A stretch of 64,000 nucleotides of DNA from Xestospongia bergquistia (lineage: Eukaryota > Porifera > Demospongiae > Haplosclerida > Petrosiidae), in the NCBI GenBank assembly GCA_963965975.1, contig OZ014423.1, positions 124,001 to 188,000 of the forward strand. Reading direction: 5' to 3'. Below, piece after piece: positions 47,507-61,462 of the stretch. Position 1 is the first letter of the stretch; each line of letters opens with the position of its first letter. Made by a program: the position numbers and the translations under genes. The notes under the pieces are model-generated. The model was not told where the DNA came from and did no database searches. It saw only the letters and a program-made list of their open reading frames with translations.

Positions 47507-50500
47507 ATGGTAAGTATGGTTATCCAGGCAAAATATGTTACTATTATTCTCTCTACATTAAGTCTAAACGCTCAGAAAGTGTTAAGGTAGTCGTTAGGTG
47601 TCGCCCTCTGTCCAAAACTGAGGAAGATGCTGGTTATTCAAGGTAGATTAAATATTAAATTTTGCTCAAGGGATACTCTCTCTCTCTAGAGTTGTAGATA
47701 TGGATATAGCTCGTGGTACAGTCCTCTTACGTAATCCTAAAGCTCAGTTGACAGATCCTCCGAGGGAATTCACATTTGATTGTGTTTATAACTGGAAGTG
47801 AGTTAGGTCATGTGATTCTAACATAACTATCATGTGACCTACATACCATACAGTTCCAAACAGTTAGACTTGTATGATGAGACAGTTCATACAATTGTAA
47901 ATGCTGTATTAGAAGGTTATAATGGTGAGAATCCACTGATAATTCTTTTACATATCCGTCTGTCCATTTAGGAACAATATTCGCATATGGACAGACAGGT
48001 ACCGGCAAGACATACACAATGGAGGGAGTCCGTAGTGACCGAGAATTGAGAGGTGTGATACCAAACTCATTTGATCAGATATTCACGCACATTAGTCAGT
48101 CAGAAAATCAAGTAAGATAGCAATAGATTACTATTACTCATCTTCATATTTTATACAGCAATATTTAGTGAGAGCATCCTATCTTGAAATATACCAGGTA
48201 AAGAGAGTTTAGTTAATGTTAGTGAATTGGTCTCAGTAGGAGGAAATTCGAGATCTTCTATCAAAAGATCAGAAGCAACATCTAGAATTGAAAGAGCGTC
48301 CAGATACTGGTATATATGTGAAAGATTTGTCATCTTTTGTAGCAAAAAGTGTTAAAGAAATTGAACATGTTATGAATATTGGTAATCAGAACAGAGCAGT
48401 AGGGTATGTTAACATTAGAGTTATTGGAATGTTCACACTCTCTCTATCTCTTTCCAGTCGTACAGACATGAATGAACATTCTTCTCGTTCACATGCTATA
48501 TTTATAGTGACAGTGGAGTCATCTTCAGTATGTTATTAACTTACAGCAATATATGATTATCTATTGTTCCTATTAGAAAGGTGACGATGGTGAGGATCAT
48601 ATTAGAGTTGGTAAACTCAACTTGGTTGATTTAGCAGGTAGTGAAAGACAGACCAAAACTAAATCAACAGTAAGAGACCCCTCTAATTAAAGTTAATTAA
48701 CAATAATAATGATAGGGGGAACGATTTAAAGAAGCAACCAAAATCAATCTATCTCTCTCAGCTCTGGGGAATGTGATATCAGCTCTTGTCAGTCTATATC
48801 CATTATATTAAAACAATTACATTTTCATTAATTTTTATTAGGTTGATAGTAAGAGCACTCATATTCCTTACAGAGACTCTAAGTTAACTCGTCTCTTACA
48901 AGACTCACTTGGAGGCAATGCTAAAACAATTATGATAGCCAATGTGGTAAGGACTAGATAATCTATACTAGTAATACCAATAATTACAGGGGCCAGCCTC
49001 TTACAATTACGATGAAACATTAACTACATTGAGGTAGGGTACTAACAAGAGATATCATATTTTTATTTATTATTATAGATATGCTAACAGAGCTAAAAAT
49101 ATTAAGAATAAACCTCGTATAAATGAAGACCCCAAAGATGCTTTGTTGCGAGAATATCAAGAGGAGATTTTACGTTTGAAAGAAGCTTTAGAAAAAAGAA
49201 AAAAGAAAGGTAGAGGAAAGAGAAAACGAAGAGTTAATGAAATGGGAGAGGGTGAGACCCTTTAATTAAGGAGATAATTGTTATAAGTTGTGATAGAGGT
49301 GAGTGAAGAGGAAAGTGAGGGAGAAGATGAGGAAGAATGTGTGACAGATACATTACAAGAAATGCAAGTCAAATTAGAAAAAGATAAACAGTCTATACTT
49401 CAAAATACAGAAATATTGTCAGAAGTAATACACACATATACTACATATGTAAATCTGTTTATTACATTTTAATGGTTTCTTAGGAACGTGAAAGATTAGT
49501 TAGTGAATTAGAAAAAAAGGCTACTCAAATAAAAAAGGAACAAAAAAAACGAGATCAATTATCATCCAAAATTAAAGCAATGGAGAGCAAATTATTGTCT
49601 GGTGGAGGTATAATGGACAGACAAAGTGAACAGAAGAAGGCATTAGAAAATCAACGTCAAGCCATGATTGAACAAAAGGTATGATATAATAGATGTCAAC
49701 TATATTAATATAGTTGGCTTCTCACTATGATCTTGGCTTCTGCTGAACCATTGACTTGTTATAGTAATTAGTATGACCTTGTTGCTCTCTCTTTGATGTT
49801 AGACATATGTCAAACCTCTCTCTCTCTCTCTCTCTCTCTCCTCTCAGAAAACTGAACGTGAAATTCAACAGCAACTTGAAGCACAAGAGGAGGAAAGAGT
49901 TGAAGTTCAGGGTAATTATCAGTCTCTTCAAGAAGAGGCAACTGTAAAAGAAAAAAAATTAAAGAAAGTATGTACAAGTTCATTAGCACAGTGTTATATG
50001 ATATATCATTAGCTGCAACATAAATTACAAATTGTTCAAACTGAGATATTGGAATATCGAGAAGAGCAAACAAGAATGAGAGAAGAATTATCACAGCAAT
50101 TAGAAGATCTTGAGAAACAACTCAAATTACGTCAGTTGATTGTAGAAAACTTCATACCTCATACAGAAAGTGAGAAGATTCAACAAAGAGCTTATTATGA
50201 AGAAGGGCAATGGATGTTGACTCCCATTGAATATAACAGGTTCAATTATAATTCATTAATTACAGGGGTATTATATTTATAATACTTGTAGTAGCCAAGT
50301 TCCTCTTACTCGCCCAATTTCTATAGATGATACTATACGACCTTTGACCTCCTTAGCCAAGCTAGCAGCTGCCAGTGGTGATGTCCGATACATGGTACAT
50401 CTTTGTATTCACTTATTATATATATGTGTGTTATAATTATTAATAGGCAGAGAATATTCTAAGATTAGATCTAGATATGCCTACCCGAACAACTTGTGAT

Positions 50501-50917
50501 TATGAAGGACCCCTTGTTGCTCCCACTATTCAAGCTGTTCTCAACAGAGCAGTACAGGAGGAAGATGAAGTGACATTTGATGCAAGGTAAAGAGCCACAC
50601 ACCCACACATCTAATTAACTCTTGTTTAGCCTGTTCACTGCATTAAGTAAGAGGTCACATTTCAAGCAAACTAGAGAACAAAGGTAAGAAGTGTGTGTCT
50701 CCTTTAAATGTCTATAATTATTACATAATTAGTAGGCATGTAGAGAGTAATTACTAGTGGTAATAGGTTACTATTAATATGAACAAGAAGTTATGTAACT
50801 GTTGATATAATTTCTAGATCAAAAAAACCCACAACAGGTGTACAGGAGGAGTCCCTTAATCCTAGAGAGAATTTCCCAATAAAACGAGGGTTGGTTAGTA
50901 ATAACAAAATTGTCTAA
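47507..50917 (+). CDS. KIF3B: Kinesin-2 motor subunit KIF3B
   Basis: The first coding exon holds only the ATG (47507-47509, directly followed by GTAAGT). Exon 2 starts at 47563 ([16 protein letters not shown]). Motor motifs: [34 protein letters not shown] (about 47985), [45 protein letters not shown] and [21 protein letters not shown] basic [13 protein letters not shown] stretch and an acidic [11 protein letters not shown] stretch follow, then coiled coil with [12 protein letters not shown], and a tail with [20 protein letters not shown] and [14 protein letters not shown]. These match KIF3B better than KIF3A ([27 protein letters not shown]). It forms the heterotrimeric kinesin-2 used in intraflagellar transport. 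Stop TAA 50915-50917. Confidence 0.95.
49816..49845. repeat. (CT)n tract at a KIF3B 3' splice site
   Basis: About fourteen CT units end in CTCTCAG just before the exon that encodes KTEREIQQQ, forming an unusually long perfect polypyrimidine tract. Confidence 0.85.
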
Positions 50918-51019
50918 TCAAAAAGCAATAATTAAAATTATTTTATAATTATGAAAATAAAATGGAACTTTAAGCAAATTAATATCTTGCATAACAACTC
51001 ATTATATCTTCTGCTTTGA

Positions 51020-52023
51020 CTAAAAGAGCTCCAATGTTTCTTTGTCTTCATCTTCAGTAGTGACACAACAATACTTTTGATATAAATAGAGTAATCCTTC
51101 CCTTAATAGACTTATCCCAAACACCACTATATGTATTAGTGGATAATATAGAAGAGATATAGTCACAACTAAAGTGGCAGCTGTGCCTGGGGTCTCTCCA
51201 TAATTAATTAGAGAATAAATATAGAGTTCTCCCTGTACATTTGTACCATTGGCTATGAAATAGAAACCACTAAAAGCAGAATATGCACCAGAAAATGCTA
51301 TGAGATAAACAAAATGGAGAAAATTTACAGGGATAGCTGTAACAAAGATATCAACCAATGCTGCAATACCATTGATGAGATGAGTCATTAAATTGACACC
51401 ACCAAAATAGTCATAGCCTCTATTATCATTAGGATCATAGATTACCACCCAATACAATATAACAATAGCAATAACTACATCAATTCCCAGAAAATGTAAG
51501 AACCAATGAATTTTCTGATACCAAAAAGTTTTATCTTCTTTTATACCACAACAACCAGTTGATAAAGACCGAGAACCAAATATGACTTCACGAGAAAAAC
51601 GATGTTGTTCTTTCTCTTTAAGCTGTTCCTTGTACTTCTTTTGATAACAGCAAAATACCCCAAAATAAGTTACTGTAACTGATATTGCACTCCAAATGAG
51701 ATAGCTCACCCACACAAGGTAAGACCAATTAGTCATGAAAATGAAAAACAATGGGCCACCATTTTCAGGAGCTAGACCTGATAAAATAGTCCAAGCCAAA
51801 AATAAGAGAGCCAACACCCATCGATAGAGAACATATACCCACTGGAATTTATAGGAGTAAGGTAGCCACTATAAAGAGATCAACTATGATGTATTGAATC
51901 AAGTATAATATTACTCACTGGTGTAAATGAAAAGGCTTTCCAGCTTTTATGGCAAAAACAAAATTGGGAATAATGAAATTCCCAGAGACAGCATTTACTA
52001 CAAGACTTAAGACATTCAGCCAT
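51020..52023 (-). CDS. Rolling-stone-like multipass membrane protein B
   Basis: Two exons, 52023-51919 and 51868-51020, joined in phase 0 at TP|WLPYSY, the same place as in paralogue A. The protein (about 317 aa) begins MAECLKSCSKCCLWEFHYSQ with a cysteine cluster, then YKFQWVYVLYRWVLALLFLA, IFMTNWSYLVWVSYLIWSAI, MTHLINGIAALVDIFVTAIP, VYLIAFSGAYSAFSGFYFIA with NGTN, and a final helix FGISLLREGLLYLYQ. Likely a plasma-membrane protein of the rolling stone family. It converges tail-to-tail with KIF3B across about 100 bp. Confidence 0.75.
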
Positions 52024-53830
52024 TGTAGCCCTGGCTAGGTATGATAATGAGACTTATTAAGTGCCAAAAATCACACAAGAATGTAATTAGAAATGAACTG
52101 TTAAAACAGAGAGAGTAACTCAACAATGTATTATCAGTATCTAGTACTTATTATTTGACCATTTGTTATTTAAAAGGAAATAGATATTGTAGTAAAACCA
52201 CTTAAAAGTATTTTATTACATGTTACCATAGCAAACAAGAACACTTAATGAAATAGCTGTATGTGGAGGTGTGGTTTATATAGTGATGAGACATCCTCTG
52301 GTATGTACACACCAATCTTGTTGTTGTTCAGCAATGCCACAAAGATATGTTAGCAATTTTCTTGACAGTTAATGATGTTCAATCTTTCACGCCACCATAC
52401 TTTTTATCAAAACTATGCACCGGTCCAAACAACATCTTGTTTACTAAGTGCTGTTATAATGTAAACTAATGTCCCAGTGGTTTGTAGTACATGACTGACT
52501 TCACCCAAACACCCACCCCCATATAAAAAATGATGAGATAAAAACCACCACACTTGGTTGCTCAGGTTAATGCAAGATTAGGTGTGACCAATTCAAAGCT
52601 ACTGTGGTCGAAGAGGAAGCTTTTGAGAGGAGAGAGAGCATAAAACATTAATTGGCTGTAGCTAAAATTAGTCTCAAATATTGCAAATGTAATATCAGAA
52701 AGTGGTAATAATGTGGTCAGTACATATAATACTATTTGACTCTGAACCATGTGAGGTTTCTAATGAACAATTTCTTTGTTTGCCAAGTTTGTTTGCTGGT
52801 AAGTGTTTAGTCAATTTGCGAGCTCTTTGGTCACTAATAAGCTATCTTGTTAGCATCCCAACACTCTCAACTTAAAGCAATCCTCCACATCTCCTACACT
52901 TTGTTTGACAGAACATAAAGGTTAAAACACGCTCTTAAAATGGTTTCTAATTTATTTATAATAGATGCTTCTCTATCAAGTAAATAGACTACTTAACAAG
53001 ACAATTACATTACACACCACCAACAAACAATATATCACATGTACTCATGAGGTGGTATTAGTGATGTTATGGTAAGATGATACTCTATAACTGGGGCAAG
53101 TATTTGAGGTTGATATACTTCATCATTGGAACAACCATCCACAACATGCAGGATTCCATATTGAGTGTAAGCCATACAATACAAAGCTATGTACATGGAG
53201 TATTTTATTTGGTATTTCAGTTCTTGGGGCTTCTAAACTTAGTTTTTGATTTCTCATAACAACACTGTCTTTGTAGTCAGAGAGTTAAGAATGATACTTC
53301 AAAGTAGCTGGATTTTCTTTGATGGTCAGTGGGGGGAACAAAGACTCGATACATTGTTTTAAATCACTACTAGCAACTATGATAAACAGTCGTACGTCGC
53401 TACATTCATAACCCACCAATAAACAAGGGCTTACCGCTACTCAACAAGGAGGATGGATAAATTATAGTGTGGAACATACTAATTGTATCCACTTATATTT
53501 GTTGAGTACAACTACTACACACTCATGCAACAACTTCCTTAATTGGTTAAAAAAGTAATGTTATACTTTAGGTCATATTTCTTATAGTAATAATGAGTAA
53601 CAAATGTGGTTCATTAATGTCAAAAAAGACAACTTTTTTTTCTGGAATAAATAAGACTTTGTGTGAGGAATTATAGTACAATATGTAATAATAATGTGTA
53701 TTAAATACTTGTGAATAATGATTGAACATTGATGATCTATTAATGGGGCTATTTAAAAAGTTCCTCTTGTCTATAATAATAAATTTGTATACATAGTTGT
53801 ACAATAAAATGAGGAGAGTAACAACTTGTG
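52024..53830. other. Long intergenic region between rolling-stone-like B and Msx
   Basis: About 1.8 kb without a supported gene, the longest empty stretch in this crowded window. It must hold the promoter of rolling-stone-like B at its left end and the Msx 3' flank at its right. Short open frames (52562-52750, 53077-53259) have no start context or homology. Candidate location for cis-regulatory sequence. Confidence 0.5.
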
Positions 53831-55998
<2,168 letters not shown>

Positions 55999-57306
55999 AG
56001 CTGCTGTTGTTGGCTGCAAAATGGCTCAGACGAGTTCTTTTTATCTCCAAATTTATCACCTAATTGCAGCAGGTTGTCGCAAGACAGACTTCTCTTAAAA
56101 CTGAGACCAGTTACTGATTACTGCTGTCTTGTAGGCCTCTTTAATAGGGCGTGGTAGAACTGGTATACTGGTCTTTGTCGGTGTTAACTTCAAAAAGCAA
56201 ACAAACACTATGTAATTATACAAACCAACCAATAATACGTTGTGCAGCCATCCTCGAGCTAGTTATTCAGAACAGTCTAAAATATGAGTGGTATTTTAAT
56301 TTATTATAAGAGGATGACTGAGTACAAAGGAACCCATTTGAGTCTGTTATGCATTTTTTAGCATTCACCCCACACTATGTCGGACTCTTTCAAATGCTGT
56401 TTATCGAGATAATTGGCATGTGTGAAAGATATTATTTCAAGCATGATCACTCTTTACAATACGCTACCAATGGTATATCATTGTAATGTACTTTTTGTAA
56501 TTATGTCTGAATTAATTATAATATGCTATTATTATTACTTAATCTTAAGTAACAATATAACCTCATATCATAGTTTAGACTGTCACATTATAACTAATTA
56601 CTATTCATATGTAAAGTAGTATCATACGTCAAGAGGTGATAAAACCAGAGGTTAGATAGTCTTATACTAAATCAACATAATTACCAATATGAAAGCAAAC
56701 ATTAGTTCCAATATTTGGTATTTAAGGACAATTCAATTATATACCTATTATATCACAATTAGTATAAATATCAATTAACTGTCACATCTAACAACTGATA
56801 TTCTTTGAAATTAAAAATATCGTTACTTTGGAGAGATGCCAATAAAACTGTCCTTCGTAGGTCCAAGATTGTAACCATCAGTCAAAACTAGACGTCTGTA
56901 AATCTTGGCTAGTAAACCAAATTGTCGTATTATTGTGTTATTTTTCCTGTACCTTCCACTTACTTCTAATAACATTAATAATTACTATTAGTGGTGTCAT
57001 ATCTTTTTACTACAAATTGGCACCAAAATAATGTATTATTAAAATTCCAGGAAATAATATAATGCCTCTGTAATGTACATCGACAAAATTCCAGCTACTC
57101 AATGACAGCTGTGTGATTTAAGCTGTGGCTGAAAACATTATGTTGACCTCATATGGACTTCCTCTTATGTTGGCCAGACAGGGGGGACTACCTCACCAAT
57201 TTCAATTTGGCATTTAACACAATGATACATTATTGTTATTGTTGTTGTTATTATTATAAGACACTACAATAAAATAAAAACAGTAACAATCAAATATTAT
57301 GATTAG
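55999..57306. other. Intergenic upstream of Msx
   Basis: About 1.3 kb between the Msx start and the end of the next minus-strand gene. AT-rich, with short open frames only and no recognisable repeat. Probably the Msx promoter region plus a 3' flank. Confidence 0.55.
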
Positions 57307-58530
57307 TCAGATGTCTGGTATGGTAGCATAAATTGAATCATCCTGAGTTATAAAATTATCATAGCGAGGTGGGAGGGGTGGGCTAGTCAAGGCTTGTTTT
57401 TGTTGTGGTAGTACGATCTCTACATACTCTTCATCTGGTGACGATAACATATCCAGATCAACATATTGATGTACTGCCTTTTTTGGTTGTATAAAAGAAT
57501 CTAAATCCACATACATACTGGTATAAGACTCTGGATTTGTAGATAGTGCAGGCAATTGTCGTGTCTCCATACGACCATTTACACCAGGTGTGTTATTGAC
57601 TTGAGTAGTCAAGGAATTTGATGATGTAGGCAGATCCGCTTGACCTTGTTGTAATCCAGTTGTTGTCACTTGCCTTTTCTTATTTCCACCTTTTCTTTGT
57701 AATTTGGGTTGTAATGGTATCATGTTAACATAGTCTTCCTCTTTTTCATTACTTATTTGATTGGGTTGATGTGATGATGTCATATTGACATAATCATCTT
57801 CTCTTTCATCCACCATTTGTATGGGGTGATGTGACCCGATAGTCATGTATTCTTCATCTGAATCATCTTGTAGTTGTAGATCAGATTGTGGAGAGATAAT
57901 TGACAAGTACCCATTCGAATTACCTGATATTAAGTTGCTGGCAGGAGTATGTTCAGTATTAGTGGATTTGGATTCGGAAGACGGCAAGTTCCTTGGCTTT
58001 AACAAATGAGGCTGAGGATTGTTAGGAATAACATAGATTTCATAATCGTCATCATCGTGTCTAGAGGAACGTGGTGGAACAATTGGTTTATCTGTCGATT
58101 GTATGGGTGGAGGTGGAGGTCTTCTCCTTTTTGGCTGTTGTAGTGGATGAGTCTCTAGTAGATTTGGTTGGGAGCCAGCTCTTTTTGGTATAGGAGATTG
58201 ATTAGCTAAGGAATGTATACTTCTCATACGTGGTACAGGTGGAGTCTTAGCATCAGAAAGCAGATTAGAGGAAGAATGACTTTTTTCAACTTGTGAGTGG
58301 GACAGAGGAGGGGGTGGAGCTTTCCTGACTGGTCCACGGTTTTGATAAGCCATACGATTTGGTTTATCATTTGTATATGAAGTTGGACTAGTATCTGCTA
58401 ACATATTTTGCAATATTGGTATCATCTTGTCAATAGCTTTGTCATAATTTTGACTTAATTGAGGAGCAGCAGTAGTAGAAAATGTACTCCATACCTCATC
58501 AACTGAAGCTGACTGTCTATGCCTTTCCAT
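57307..58530 (-). CDS. Intronless proline/tyrosine-rich scaffold-like protein 1
   Basis: One uninterrupted frame of 407 codons, ATG 58530. No globular domain is recognised apart from a possible short helix at the N terminus (NYDKAIDKMIPILQNMLAD). The rest looks disordered, with SH3-ligand stretches (GPVRKAPPPPLS, KRRRPPPPPIQ, PPLPPRYDN) and many acidic YxxI/L/M motifs: DDYEIYVIP, NGYLSIIS, DEEYMTIGS, DDYVNMTSS, EDYVNMIPL, SYTSMYVDLDS, HQYVDLDML, DEEYVEIVLP and the C-terminal DSIYATIPDI. YVNM fits both Grb2 SH2 (YxN) and PI3K p85 SH2 (YxxM) preferences. This is the composition of a docking scaffold such as IRS, Gab or LAT, but no homology to them is seen. It shares PVRKAPPPP with the neighbouring gene. 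Confidence 0.65.
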   Translation of the reverse strand: MERHRQSASVDEVWSTFSTTAAPQLSQNYDKAIDKMIPILQNMLADTSPTSYTNDKPNRMAYQNRGPVRKAPPPPLSHSQVEKSHSSSNLLSDAKTPPVPRMRSIHSLANQSPIPKRAGSQPNLLETHPLQQPKRRRPPPPPIQSTDKPIVPPRSSRHDDDDYEIYVIPNNPQPHLLKPRNLPSSESKSTNTEHTPASNLISGNSNGYLSIISPQSDLQLQDDSDEEYMTIGSHHPIQMVDEREDDYVNMTSSHQPNQISNEKEEDYVNMIPLQPKLQRKGGNKKRQVTTTGLQQGQADLPTSSNSLTTQVNNTPGVNGRMETRQLPALSTNPESYTSMYVDLDSFIQPKKAVHQYVDLDMLSSPDEEYVEIVLPQQKQALTSPPLPPRYDNFITQDDSIYATIPDI

Positions 58531-58857
58531 TGTCTGTAGAAGAGATCACAGCAACACACAAACGTTCTTGCTGAGTAGTAGAAATAGATAATAGTGCTGT
58601 ACTATACGTTTTGGGAGAGGCATCCTTACATGTGAATTTAAATTATCCCAAATATTCAATTGAAAGGCTTTAATTTACTTAAATGGACATCATGTAACTC
58701 CCTTACAATGTGTAAACACACCTATTAAGGATGACCTATCTTCAACAATCTTCAGTTGGACAAAAAAGGTTTTAGGAGCAAAATGCTAATGTTACCTGTT
58801 TTCAAACATCATTAATACATTGGTCTATAATATTAAATCACACAAAGTAATTAAAAG
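58531..58857. other. Intergenic between the two scaffold-like genes
   Basis: About 330 bp of AT-rich sequence; no gene is seen. Probably the promoter or 5' UTR of scaffold 1. Confidence 0.6.
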
Positions 58858-60564
58858 TTAGTAATAAATATCGGATTGTTCATCATCAGTGCATAGTTGA
58901 ATTGGTTCATACAAACCTCCTGCTTCTGTCTCTTCAGGAGGAGGGGGTGGAGGAAGACGAGGAGCTGATGTTTTATGTTTGGGGAGTGTTTTCATTCTCA
59001 CTTCATCAAAAGTAGCAATTTTTGCTAATAGTTCCTGATGAACTTGTGTAAGCTTTGGAGGGAGTTTTGGCAATGAAGGTGTGGTTGTTTTCGGAGGCAA
59101 TTCTGGGATGGTTGTTTTTGGAGGGAGTTTTGGCAATGAAGGTGTGGTTGTTTTCGGAGGCAATTCTGGGATGGTTATTTTTGGAGGAAGTTGTGGGAGT
59201 ACCTGTGCTGCATCTTCAAACTTTTTTAGCTTCTCTAAAAATTTCATTGGTTCATCAGGTGTCTTAATTTGTGATGACAATCTTTTGTAATCTATAGGTG
59301 CTGGAGCCATCACAGTATATTCTCCTTCCTCGTCTTCTTCTTCTTCTTCCTCATCTTCTTCTTCTTCTTCTTCCTCATCTTCTTCTTCTTCTTCCTCTTT
59401 TTGATCATTTCTTTGTACCAAATTAGCCATTGCAGTATAAACATTATCTTCCTCTTTTTCGTCTTCATCTTCTTCATTTAATTCTATCACTGGAGAATTC
59501 ATAAATTGAGAATAACTCTGATGTTTTAAATTATATTCTGTTTTCTTCTCAATTGCATATTCTAACTCACAGTAGGTATTGTCTGTAGAAGACAAGGGAA
59601 TTGACTTTGGAGGAAGAGGTGGAATGTCAGAAGGAATACTGGGAGCTGGTTTAGGAGCTGGAGGTTTTGTTGGAGGAGGAGCAGGAGGTTTTGGGGATGG
59701 TAAAGTTGACATTGATGGTGGTGATGGTGGTGGGAGACTAATAGTGGATTGACGAGGAGGAAGAGGAGGTGGACAAGCCTCTGGTTTATAGACAAGTTGA
59801 CCCACAACAGGTGCTGGTTCATAAATGTCTTCCTCTTCTTCTGACATATCATGAACATTGTTGACTTGAGGACTTTGGGATAGTTGAGATACTGGACGAG
59901 AAAGGAATGGACGTGGAGATGATGGAATTGGAGGAGGAGAAGGTGGATACAATGGAATTGGAGGAGGAGGAGGTGGATACGATTGAATTGGAGGAGGAGG
60001 AGGTGGATAGTGGAGATACTGTGGTAAACCAGGAGCATCATACAAATCAATTTCTTCAGTTGATAAGTGATGAAAAGTAGGTGGCGGAGGTGCTTTTCTG
60101 ACTGGTTTCCTTGACATGGGCTGCACTTGCCTTGGCAATGGTGGTAGAGGAGCAGTTCTAACTGGTCGGTAATGTGGTTTGTTCCTTGTGGTTGTCAAGT
60201 TATCCTCCCAGGTATTTTGATGATGACTACTTGCTCCTCGAGGCAGTGTCCATGTTTGACCAGGAGAAAGCGTCAATGATGGAGCAGTCCTAGACCCTGG
60301 TGGTAAGGGAGCTGGTCTGACAGGTCCAGTAGTCAAATAGAATCGACCGTTTTTCATAGCTGCCATGTCATCCTGGATTCCTTGGTGATGATTAGAAGGG
60401 ACACCAGTTGACCCTCTTGGCAGTGTCCAAGTCTGGCTAAGAGATATTGGTGCAGGCCCAGTTTTAGACCTAGTTCTTTTTGTGTTGTTAGCAACACCTC
60501 TTGAAGAGTTATACTCTGATGATACTGGGACTGATGTGCTTTTATTGACAACAGTCTTCTTCAT
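58858..60564 (-). CDS. Intronless proline/tyrosine-rich scaffold-like protein 2
   Basis: One uninterrupted frame of about 568 codons from ATG 60564 (MKKTVVNKSTSVPVSSEYN; the frame is open a few codons further upstream without ATG). Repeats of SQTWTLPRG occur twice (about 60440 and 60250). Polyproline runs follow (PVRKAPPPPTFHH, PPPPPIQSY, PPPPPIPLY), acidic tyrosine motifs (EIDLYDAPG, EDIYEPAPV, NTYCELEYAI, DNVYTAMANL, GEYTVMAPAP, GGLYEPIQL, C-terminal SDIYY), a long Glu/Asp run (59328-59400) and a 21-residue duplicated unit, LPPKTTTPSLPKLPPKTTIPE. YDAP suits Crk/Nck-type SH2 domains (YxxP). Probably an SH2/SH3 docking scaffold and a tandem relative of scaffold 1. No domain homology is recognised. 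Confidence 0.65.
   Translation of the reverse strand: MKKTVVNKSTSVPVSSEYNSSRGVANNTKRTRSKTGPAPISLSQTWTLPRGSTGVPSNHHQGIQDDMAAMKNGRFYLTTGPVRPAPLPPGSRTAPSLTLSPGQTWTLPRGASSHHQNTWEDNLTTTRNKPHYRPVRTAPLPPLPRQVQPMSRKPVRKAPPPPTFHHLSTEEIDLYDAPGLPQYLHYPPPPPPIQSYPPPPPPIPLYPPSPPPIPSSPRPFLSRPVSQLSQSPQVNNVHDMSEEEEDIYEPAPVVGQLVYKPEACPPPLPPRQSTISLPPPSPPSMSTLPSPKPPAPPPTKPPAPKPAPSIPSDIPPLPPKSIPLSSTDNTYCELEYAIEKKTEYNLKHQSYSQFMNSPVIELNEEDEDEKEEDNVYTAMANLVQRNDQKEEEEEEDEEEEEEEDEEEEEEDEEGEYTVMAPAPIDYKRLSSQIKTPDEPMKFLEKLKKFEDAAQVLPQLPPKITIPELPPKTTTPSLPKLPPKTTIPELPPKTTTPSLPKLPPKLTQVHQELLAKIATFDEVRMKTLPKHKTSAPRLPPPPPPEETEAGGLYEPIQLCTDDEQSDIYY
59057..59182. repeat. In-frame 63-bp tandem repeat in scaffold 2
   Basis: Two near-identical 63-bp units (starting at 59057 and 59120, GGAGGGAGTTTTGGCAATG) encode the 21-residue Lys/Thr/Pro repeat. 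The match is almost exact at the DNA level, so the duplication is recent. Confidence 0.85.
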
Positions 60565-60914
60565 AATTTTTTTCAAATTCAAGACAATAATTTGACTATA
60601 ATACTGGTCTCTCTCTGAACTGGTGAACTCTCTTTGGAATGATGTTCTCTCACAGTATGATTGCTCAAACTCTCAGCAATGTTTTCTTTCTTCTTGACAA
60701 CTTGCTGTATACACAGTGATGTTGATTGTGAGCAACATATAGAATGTTAACAATTTATAAACATTTGTTGATGAAATGACAATATAACAAACAAGCTTGG
60801 TTGTTTTTTGAAAATAGCATCAACAAGTGTCCATTGGTAAACTCATGAGAGTAGTAAACTCATTTAAACTGACCTAAATTATTAATCTTGTATTTTAAAA
60901 AATAATAAGATTGT

Positions 60915-60945
<31 letters not shown>

Positions 60946-61462
60946 GTAATCAAATCTGTAATAATCAAAAAACAATGTTAATTAAATGAAGTGACGAGTT
61001 GGGAATCGAAGAAACGTAATATTGCACAAATAACTAGTATTATTTTATGAAAATAAAGATATAAGGAATATAATGTGCTATAATAATATAATATATAATG
61101 TAATAATTGTAAATATCCATAATGAATCAAATTTGTAAGATCACGGAAGGAATAAAATGAACACGAATGGCTAAATGATGAAGATTAAATGAAGCAATCT
61201 TTTTATCTACTTTTTTGAAGTGATTAAGTACCCTTATAATCGGCAACAATGGTAACAACAAACAAACAAACAAGATATGATAACAATCATGCACATACAA
61301 ACATGTACATATAGACAAGAGATTAAATGAACTTTGACTGAATATTCTGTCATTTTATTTCAAGTCTATTTACACAAGTGAGGAAAGGTTGCCTAGTACA
61401 TTGAAACTATTCAATGAAGAGACAATTTATGTTGCTATGGCAACCATTAGTCTTGATTACTA
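60565..61462. other. Intergenic upstream of scaffold 2 / downstream of NK2/3/4
   Basis: About 900 bp, AT-rich. Contains an (AATC)n microsatellite (60916-60945) and a short AAAC run (about 61257-61275). No gene is supported. Confidence 0.6.
60916..60945. repeat. (AATC)n microsatellite
   Basis: About seven tandem AATC units in intergenic sequence. Confidence 0.9.

Noticed and set aside
59328-59400. GAA/GAG run in scaffold 2 as a possible microsatellite outside a gene
   Set aside because: It is in frame inside a long intact open frame and encodes an acidic stretch, so it is part of the protein.
59562-60050. Alternative minus-strand frame rich in Leu/His within scaffold 2
   Set aside because: A shadow frame caused by the proline-coding repeats of the real gene.
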